Origin: Candidatus Melainabacteria bacterium
GTDB lineage: Bacteria > Cyanobacteriota > Vampirovibrionia > Obscuribacterales > Obscuribacteraceae
Assembly: GCA_003175915.1 (NCBI GenBank)
Contig: PSRH01000006.1
Coordinates: 1 to 11,997, forward strand
DNA: 11,997 nucleotides
Direction: 5' to 3'
How positions within the stretch are numbered: the stretch's first letter is position 1; each line of letters starts with the position of its first letter. Both the position numbers and the translations under genes were made by a program. Shown here in pieces: positions 6,907 through 11,997 of the stretch. The notes beneath the pieces were generated by a model. The model did no database searches and was not told where the DNA came from. It saw nothing but the letters and a program-made list of their open reading frames with translations.

Positions 6907-8328
6907 GTGGGGCCGCTTTTGCAATTGACTGGTTTGCCTGCGCTGGCTCTAATCTGCGTTTGGTTATGCAGATCTACCGAGAGGATGGCCAGGCTGGTTG
7001 CTGTGCTTCTCTGGTTGCAGGTGGCTGCAACAGGGACGCTGGTTGCCCCCCTGCTGGTTCAGCGAGAGACGAGCTTAGTGATTTCGCCGGATTTCGCAGT
7101 CGATCGACTGGCCGCGTTTTTTGTACTAATAACGCAAGTGGTTGTCGCTGCTTCAATGACCCACGCCAACGTCTTTTTCGCTCAAGAGGGTTCTCATCAA
7201 ACGGAAAGACGCAGAAATCTGCGTATTTTCTATACTTGCGCAATCCTCTTTCTTCAGGCGATGACGGCCGTTTTTTTCTGCGAGAATCTTGGGTTTTTGT
7301 GGATCAGCGTTGAAGCCACCACCCTTTCATCGGCTCGGCTTGTTTATTTCCATCGCAGTAAGCATGCTTTGGAAGCGGCCTGGAAGTACTTGATCATTTG
7401 CAGTGTCGGCATCGCTTTCGCCTTATTCGGCACCATGTTCATCTTTGCCTCCAGCCAGTATGGCGCCATCGCAGGTGGGTCGCTCAACCTCGAGGAGCTG
7501 ATCAAAAATGGTCCCGCCCTTCAATACCCTCTCCTTCGCTTGGGCTTTTTGTTTACATTGCTTGGTTACGGAACGAAAGCGGGAATTTTCCCTTTACACA
7601 GTTGGTTGCCTGATGCTCACTCCGAGGCTCCGGCCCCTGCTTCGGCAATGCTTTCGGGCGGGCTGCTCAATTGTGCTTTATTCGCCATCTTTAGGATTGC
7701 TCAAATCGTCACGGCTTCCGGCCATCCCTCGCTTGTTCGAAACGCCGCGCTTAGTGCCGGAGCAATCACCGTTTTTGCAGCCAGTCTTTTCTTGATAAGG
7801 CAACATGGTATCAAACGGCTGTTTGCTTATTCAAGCATCGAAAATGTCGGCTTGATGTTAACTGCGATCGGACTCGGTTCAGGCCCGCTGTTTGTCCTGC
7901 TTGCTCTCAACCATAGTGCCGCGAAGGTAGCTCTTTTTCTTGTCAGCGGAAACATCATTCAATGCAGCGGCAGCAAGGAACTCAACGATATCCGCGGTTT
8001 GCTGGCCGTAAGCCCCTATTGGTCGGCGGTGATAATGTTAGGGGCTTTTGCCGTGACTGGGGCGCCGCCGTTTGGTGCCTTTGCCGCAGAATGGCAATTG
8101 TTGTCTCTAGGATCGCAGCAGCATCTCTGGATTTTGGTTGCCTTGCTTGTCGCCGCGCTTACCCTAAGTTTTCTGGCCGTTTGCATGCACGTGGGCAAAA
8201 TGCTTTCGGGTAATCCGAAGAGCAAGCAGTCACCATTCTCGCCGTTCGGCTCAACGGTTGTCCCAGCCTGCTTGATAGCCGTGACGCTCATCACCGGTTT
8301 GACTGCCGTACCGAAATTTTTCTTTTAG
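6907..8328 (+). CDS. HyfF/HycQ-like antiporter-type membrane subunit of an Ehr complex
   Basis: This is the second antiporter-like subunit (Proton_antipo_M family), 473 aa and with roughly 13-14 membrane helices. The HyfF signature ISVEATTLSSARLVYF (133-148) carries the TM5 glutamate E136; ALEAAWKYLIICSVGIA follows at 154-170. K224 and H231 lie in GYGTKAGIFPLHSWLPDAHS, K303 in GIKRLFAYSSIENVG, H336 and K340 in NHSAAKVALF, and E395 in GAFAAEWQLL. The TM8 lysine of the HyfB-like protein is an asparagine here (SGGLLNCALF, N255), as is usual for HyfF. The GTG start is preceded by GAAGGAG (6896-6902), only four bases away and overlapping the stop of the previous gene. It suggests a second ion pathway in the complex. 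Confidence 0.9.
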   Translation: MGPLLQLTGLPALALICVWLCRSTERMARLVAVLLWLQVAATGTLVAPLLVQRETSLVISPDFAVDRLAAFFVLITQVVVAASMTHANVFFAQEGSHQTERRRNLRIFYTCAILFLQAMTAVFFCENLGFLWISVEATTLSSARLVYFHRSKHALEAAWKYLIICSVGIAFALFGTMFIFASSQYGAIAGGSLNLEELIKNGPALQYPLLRLGFLFTLLGYGTKAGIFPLHSWLPDAHSEAPAPASAMLSGGLLNCALFAIFRIAQIVTASGHPSLVRNAALSAGAITVFAASLFLIRQHGIKRLFAYSSIENVGLMLTAIGLGSGPLFVLLALNHSAAKVALFLVSGNIIQCSGSKELNDIRGLLAVSPYWSAVIMLGAFAVTGAPPFGAFAAEWQLLSLGSQQHLWILVALLVAALTLSFLAVCMHVGKMLSGNPKSKQSPFSPFGSTVVPACLIAVTLITGLTAVPKFFF

Positions 8329-8332
8329 ATCG

Positions 8333-9844
8333 ATGAAATTGAATCTTAAACAACTAAGCTCAGAAGAACGGACGGCACGGCTCAAGGCCGCTCTGGATGC
8401 CGGAGATAGGTTAGGCCTGATCACTTCTATCGACGGCGATCAGTTGATTATGCTGTTGCTTTCACCGGGCAAGAGAAGCATAGATTGTTATGAAACACCC
8501 GTGGCTGGCGGCACATATAAATCGGCTACGGCCATGGTACCGCAAGCTCACTGGTTTGAGCGAACTACTTGGGATATGTTTGGATTAGTTCCGGAAGGAC
8601 ATCCGCGCCTGAAACGTACCCACCTCCATGAGCCTTACACTTTGACATCGCCGCCTCTTTCGCATGAACGGCGTAAGGCAATCGAGAAGACCATACAGCC
8701 CGAATCAGGTGATCGACGGCACGCCGGCGATCGGTCTTATCATTTTTTGGGAGTTGAAGGCCAGGGCGTATATGAGATTCCGGTCGGGCCGATTCACGCA
8801 GGCATCATCGAACCGGGACATTTCCGCTTTAGCTGCTATGGAGAAATAATACTCAACCTGGAAATCAGGTTAGGCTACGTCCACCGCGGTATCGAGAAAA
8901 GGTTGAGCGAAGTACCATGGCAAAGGGGCCGCTTTGTCGCTGAGGCTGCCGCCAGTGATATGCCCGTGGCCAATTCACTGGCCCATGCAACAGCAGTAGA
9001 GTACCTTCTACAAATCGAGGTTCCTCGGTTGGCACTTTACCTGAGAAGCATTGCTCTTGAAATTGAAAGAATCGCGATGCATCTATCGGATCTGGGGGGG
9101 CTGGCAGGCGACATCGGTTTTTTGGCGATCGCTTCCTCCATGGGCCGATTAAGAGGGGTTGCTCTACGCATGGGCGAACTTTTGAGCGGCAATCGCCTTA
9201 TGCGTGGATTCATTTGCCCAGGCGGGGTTGTTTCGGCATCCATGCGAGTGGCTGAGGAAATTGCTCAACTGGCTCGGCAATTGAAGCAGGAGCTCAAGCC
9301 TGTTGTTGCCTTCTATATGGACAATCAAGTGGCGGTGGACCGCATGGAAGGTGTCGGTGTGGTGAGAAGTTCCTTAGCACGGGAATTTGGGCTTGTCGGA
9401 GTGGCTGCCCGCGCTTCCGGAGACCGATACGACTGTCGCAACTATTGGAATCACGGCGCCTACCCAAATGTAGATTTGGAACCTGCCAACGAAACTAGCG
9501 GCGATGTCTTTGCTCGAGCCAAGGTTAGAATCAGTGAAATCGAAACCAGCCTTAAATTGCTAATCAACTTTCTCGATGATTTAAAAGAAGGCTCCTTTTT
9601 GGTGTCACTGCCCGATCGGCTTGAGGCCAATTCATCCAGTGTCGCTATCGTGGAGTCGCATCGGGGAGAACTGATTCATTTTATTCATACTGACGCCAGA
9701 GGTGAAATTCAGCGCTACTGCATTAAGGATGCCAGCGTCAACAATTGGACGGCTCTTGCTATTGCCGTCCGCAATAACGTTGTGGCCGACTTTCCCTTGT
9801 GCAATAAAAGCTTCAGCTTGTCATACAGCGGCCATGATCTGTGA
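8333..9844 (+). CDS. HycE-like fused NuoC-NuoD large subunit lacking NiFe ligands
   Basis: This is the large peripheral subunit, a fusion of a NuoC domain and a NuoD/hydrogenase-large-subunit domain as in HycE. The NuoC part shows HWFERTTWDMFGLVPEGHPR (73-92). The NuoD part opens with GPIHAGIIEPGHFRF (152-166), a hydrogenase-type motif and not the HPxxHG of complex I, followed by LGYVHRGIEKR (180-190). The region after it that should contain the L1 CxxC reads AASDMPVANSLAHATAVE (206-223), without cysteine. The C-terminus, where L2 DPCxxC is expected, reads CNKSFSLSYSGHDL (490-503), and the protein ends there without the usual maturation peptide. C490 does not supply a CxxC pair. A NiFe site therefore cannot form in the normal way, so this is an Ehr-type subunit and probably not a hydrogenase. 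It is 503 aa; the ATG lies four bases after the previous stop. Confidence 0.92.
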   Translation: MKLNLKQLSSEERTARLKAALDAGDRLGLITSIDGDQLIMLLLSPGKRSIDCYETPVAGGTYKSATAMVPQAHWFERTTWDMFGLVPEGHPRLKRTHLHEPYTLTSPPLSHERRKAIEKTIQPESGDRRHAGDRSYHFLGVEGQGVYEIPVGPIHAGIIEPGHFRFSCYGEIILNLEIRLGYVHRGIEKRLSEVPWQRGRFVAEAAASDMPVANSLAHATAVEYLLQIEVPRLALYLRSIALEIERIAMHLSDLGGLAGDIGFLAIASSMGRLRGVALRMGELLSGNRLMRGFICPGGVVSASMRVAEEIAQLARQLKQELKPVVAFYMDNQVAVDRMEGVGVVRSSLAREFGLVGVAARASGDRYDCRNYWNHGAYPNVDLEPANETSGDVFARAKVRISEIETSLKLLINFLDDLKEGSFLVSLPDRLEANSSSVAIVESHRGELIHFIHTDARGEIQRYCIKDASVNNWTALAIAVRNNVVADFPLCNKSFSLSYSGHDL

Positions 9845-9853
9845 GGTGAAACC

Positions 9854-10618
9854 TTGTTGCGTTTGCTGAAATATTTGATCAACCGTGGAATAGTGACCAA
9901 TAAGGCCGTCCCTGAACTTTTGGATGACAATATTACTGGCTTTCCCAAAGCCACGGATGTTCCATGCGTTTCTGAATGTCAGGCCTGCACCGAATCCTGT
10001 CCGACTGGGGCGATTGAGATTACTAGAGAGAAATCGATCGCGATCGATCGCGGCGCATGTATAACCTGCAAAGAATGTATAAGGGTATGCCCATCAGGAA
10101 CCCTGATTAACGACACCTCCGTAGCCAGTTTTGCATTCACCAGAGAGGACCTGTTCAGGCCGGCTCCTGCTAAAGCAGAGACAGGTCCGGATAGGAGTAT
10201 ATTTTCGAAATCTTTAGCTGTGCGCGTGGTTTCCACAGGATGCTCTGCTTGTGATTTGGAACTTGCCGCGGCTAGCAATCCGATTTTCGACATGGAACGA
10301 TTTGGCATACATGTTGTCGCTTCTCCTCGATTCGCTGACGCTCTGGTCGTTACTGGGCCAGTCCCCAAGTCGATGCATGAACCGCTGTTGTCCTGCTACG
10401 AAGCAATGTCCGATCCAAAGCTAGTGATTGCCCTGGGTACGTGCGCTATTTCAGGCGGGGTGCACAAGAATGGATATACAGAAGCCAATGGTGTAGGGCC
10501 CTTATTGCCAGTCGATATCTTCATTCCTGGCTGCCCACCTCATCCTTGGCAAATAATCAAAGGAATTCTCGCAGCCCGTCGACTTAACGGCAGAATCCGC
10601 AAGGAAGACCAAGGCTGA
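9854..10618 (+). CDS. Fused 2[4Fe-4S] ferredoxin and HycG/NuoB-like small subunit of an Ehr complex
   Basis: This is the electron-transfer subunit, a fusion of two usually separate proteins. The N-terminal ferredoxin domain carries two [4Fe-4S] sets: C38, C42, C45, C49-P and C69, C72, C75, C79-P. The first begins C-x3-C and not the usual C-x2-C. The NuoB/HycG-like domain (about 120-254) carries C130 and C133 in STGCSACDLEL, C197 in ALGTCAISGGV and C227 in IPGCPPHP, the four ligands of the proximal cluster, in the hydrogenase C-x2-C form and not the CC of complex I. The TTG start follows AGGTGA (9844-9849); a second TTG three bases on is an alternative. It lies nine bases after the large-subunit stop and ends the operon. 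It would pass electrons from a soluble donor to the NuoD-like subunit. Confidence 0.9.
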   Translation: MLRLLKYLINRGIVTNKAVPELLDDNITGFPKATDVPCVSECQACTESCPTGAIEITREKSIAIDRGACITCKECIRVCPSGTLINDTSVASFAFTREDLFRPAPAKAETGPDRSIFSKSLAVRVVSTGCSACDLELAAASNPIFDMERFGIHVVASPRFADALVVTGPVPKSMHEPLLSCYEAMSDPKLVIALGTCAISGGVHKNGYTEANGVGPLLPVDIFIPGCPPHPWQIIKGILAARRLNGRIRKEDQG

Positions 10619-10624
10619 TCAGCC
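10613..10624. repeat. 12-bp perfect palindrome over the operon's last stop codon
   Basis: GGCTGATCAGCC reads the same on both strands and includes the TGA stop of the last Ehr gene. A short GGCT-GATC-AGCC hairpin is possible, but no T-run follows (GAAAGATATTTCC), so a terminator role is weak. The rest of the 210-bp gap to the Nudix gene contains no gene that I can support and only a weak promoter candidate (TTGTCA at 10668, TAATTT at 10692, 18 bases apart). Confidence 0.3.
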
Positions 10625-10828
10625 GAAAGATATTTCCGTGATAATGCAGATGCTTTATTTACTTGCCTTGTCACAAAGCGCCTGGCTGATGTAATTTATT
10701 GGATGGCAGCGGCTTGACTGTTGGGCAAGTGATGCCACTGGAGCGTCTATTGCCAGTCTTCTGTGGAGCTGGTTGGATATGCCAGGCGATTTGGGAATAA
10801 TATTGAAGATGGCGGCGAATACATATAA

Positions 10829-11248
10829 ATGAAGGAAACAGCAGGTACATTACTATATCGACTTAGGAAGAACAAACTCGAAGTTTTACTGGTCCACCCG
10901 TCTGGTAACTACAATCGAAAATCTCCCTGGAGCATACCTAAAGGCGTCCCCGAGAAGTCCGAGTCTCTCGAGGATGCCGCTCGCAGGGAGACGCTGGAGG
11001 AAACCGGCGTGAAAGCCAAGGACTTGCGCTCTCTAGGTCACGTGGACTACCGGAAGAGCCGCAAGCGGGTGCACTGTTTTTATGGACAGGCACCGCGCGA
11101 CGCTGACCCTTCATGCGCCTCATGGGAAGTCGATCGAGCCGAATTCCTTAGCTTTGAAAAGGCGAAGAAAGAAATCCATGAGGATCAAGCTGAATTGCTT
11201 AAACGTCTTGCATTAGTGCTTAAGGCATACAAAAAGGAACCGGCCTGA
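10829..11248 (+). CDS. Nudix hydrolase
   Basis: Nudix enzymes cleave nucleoside diphosphates linked to another group, using Mg2+ or Mn2+ held by the Nudix box. The box is complete: G39-x5-E45-x7-R53-E54-T-L-E57-E58-T-G60-V61, with the catalytic glutamates E54, E57 and E58. The position after RE is threonine where an aliphatic residue is more common. The preceding SPWSIPKG (32-39) and short length (139 aa) resemble MutT-like and diadenosine-polyphosphate hydrolase-like members; the substrate cannot be told. There is no signal peptide, so it is cytosolic. No strong ribosome-binding site precedes the ATG, but the N-terminus KETAGTLLYR is the normal family start. It is separated from the Ehr operon by 210 bp and converges on cobD, 39 bp away, so no shared pathway is suggested. 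Confidence 0.9.
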   Translation: MKETAGTLLYRLRKNKLEVLLVHPSGNYNRKSPWSIPKGVPEKSESLEDAARRETLEETGVKAKDLRSLGHVDYRKSRKRVHCFYGQAPRDADPSCASWEVDRAEFLSFEKAKKEIHEDQAELLKRLALVLKAYKKEPA

Positions 11249-11287
11249 GCAAATCAACCTCATACAGAAGGCTTCTTTCAATGCCTG

Positions 11288-11997
11288 TCATTTGATGGAC
11301 GGCAGCGAAGCAGTAGGGTTGAAGTACTCGCTCTGGTTAGACAGCGGTTGAGAAAAGGCCGTCAGTCCATTGACCAGTCGTTTCCATGCCTTTTCGTCAG
11401 CCGGCAAGCCGATTCTGATGCTAACCGGGCTGTCAAAAAGGCGAGTAAGAATCCCTCGTCTGGCTAAGAACTCATGCAGCTGCGCAGCTTTAGGATCAAC
11501 GATCCATTGAAAGAGAACAGTGCCACCACTGGCAGTGAAACCCGCTCGCGCCAGTGTCCCGGATAGGCGAGCCGATTGCTGATCAAGCTGTCTTCGAGCT
11601 TGCTCCTGCCAGGTCTTATCGCTTAGAGCCTGAGTCGCTACCCATCTAGCTGGACCGTTGACGTGCCATGGTCCCAAGCATTCCTCCAGGCTCTTAAGCA
11701 GATCGCTTGTTCCATGCGCGAAGCCGACCCTCGCTCCCGGCAATCCAAAGAATTTCCCGAGCGAGCGCAGCACAATTAGACCCTTTTGCTCCGAGCCAAT
11801 CATACTCAGCTCAGGCACAGCGTCGATAAAAGACTCGTCTATTACTAACCAGCCGGCTCTTTTAGCCAGATTTTTGTGCAACATCCTCAGTTCGCCGGGG
11901 CTGAGGAGAGTGCCGGTGGGATTGTTTGGATTGCATAAGATAATGACGTCGAGCCCTTCAGATGCTGCCGAAAGATCGTGATACTGAAGCAACTTTA
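11288..11997 (-). CDS. cobD: CobD, L-threonine-O-3-phosphate decarboxylase (partial, N-terminus outside window)
   Basis: CobD is a PLP enzyme that decarboxylates L-threonine 3-phosphate to (R)-1-aminopropan-2-yl phosphate, the linker of the cobalamin nucleotide loop. The visible 236 or so C-terminal residues contain CNPNNPTG, VIDESFID (PLP-pyridine Asp), RSLGKFFGLPGARVGF with the PLP-binding lysine, GPWHVNGPARW, and SIRIGLP near the end with the arginine expected to bind the carboxylate. The FFGLPGAR and GPWHVNGPA forms favour CobD over its relative HisC (histidinol-phosphate aminotransferase), but that distinction rests on motif memory. The frame is open to the window edge with no certain start, so the true N-terminus lies beyond it. 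Other cobalamin genes are probably upstream, to the right. Confidence 0.85.
   Translation of the reverse strand, partial: KLLQYHDLSAASEGLDVIILCNPNNPTGTLLSPGELRMLHKNLAKRAGWLVIDESFIDAVPELSMIGSEQKGLIVLRSLGKFFGLPGARVGFAHGTSDLLKSLEECLGPWHVNGPARWVATQALSDKTWQEQARRQLDQQSARLSGTLARAGFTASGGTVLFQWIVDPKAAQLHEFLARRGILTRLFDSPVSIRIGLPADEKAWKRLVNGLTAFSQPLSNQSEYFNPTASLPSIK

Noticed and set aside
9125..9132. A cyanobacterial HIP1 octamer (GCGATCGC) as a clue to the organism
   Set aside because: I found only one exact copy, inside a gene. That is too few to argue for a HIP1-rich genome.
3296..10618. A standard formate hydrogenlyase or group 4 NiFe hydrogenase
   Set aside because: The large subunit lacks both NiFe-binding cysteine pairs and the cleaved tail, and no formate dehydrogenase or hyp genes are in the window.
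3296..10618. Respiratory complex I (nuo operon) or an Mrp antiporter
   Set aside because: NuoA, NuoJ, NuoM/N-type order and NuoEFG are absent. The motifs in the large and small subunits are of hydrogenase type (GPIHAGxxEPGH, C-x2-C), and Mrp operons have no such peripheral subunits.
10644..10694. A 16-residue hydrophobic mini-ORF after the operon
   Set aside because: No ribosome-binding site stands out and a frame this short is expected by chance.
11261..11275. AGAAGGCTTCTTT as a terminator between the Nudix gene and cobD
   Set aside because: The arms leave a loop of a single base and the T-run is three bases, so a working hairpin is unlikely.

Overview
The window is bacterial chromosomal DNA of about 50% GC by eye. 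It is gene-dense, with overlapping or nearly abutting genes in one long operon and Shine-Dalgarno-like sites before several starts. Nothing in it identifies the organism, and I do not name one. There are no rRNA or tRNA genes, insertion sequences, phage genes or CRISPR arrays that I can see.

Layout. The left edge holds a small helical protein (+), followed convergently by an MgtE-type magnesium channel (-). Next, also on the minus strand, is a beta-carbonic-anhydrase-like protein. A 318-bp intergenic region rich in inverted repeats separates it from a divergent ArsR-type repressor (+). About 180 bp further on, a six-gene operon (3296-10618, +) encodes a membrane complex of the formate-hydrogenlyase/complex I superfamily: a HyfB-like antiporter subunit, a HycD/NuoH-like subunit, a HyfE-like subunit, a HyfF-like antiporter subunit, a fused NuoC-NuoD (HycE-like) large subunit, and a fused two-cluster ferredoxin plus NuoB/HycG-like small subunit. 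The right end has a Nudix hydrolase (+) and, convergent to it, the C-terminal part of CobD, the L-threonine-phosphate decarboxylase of cobalamin synthesis (-), which runs off the window.

The six-gene operon is the centre of interest. Its membrane subunits keep the lysines and glutamates expected of ion-translocating antiporter-like proteins, and its small subunit keeps all twelve cysteines for three [4Fe-4S] clusters. The large subunit has neither of the two CxxC motifs that bind the NiFe centre and no C-terminal maturation tail, and no formate dehydrogenase or hyp gene is present. This matches the group described as energy-converting hydrogenase-related (Ehr) complexes. The gene set also resembles, from memory, the M. 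tuberculosis Rv0081-Rv0087 locus, which likewise begins with an ArsR regulator. The true electron donor and acceptor of such complexes are not evident from sequence.

Working model (inference). Electrons enter through the ferredoxin-like domain, pass the proximal cluster of the NuoB-like domain to an unknown site at the NuoD-like subunit, and are coupled to proton or sodium movement by the membrane arm. The ArsR protein probably controls the operon, perhaps together with the divergent carbonic-anhydrase-like gene, through the palindromes between them. MgtE has its own likely promoter and structured leader, so it is probably regulated separately.
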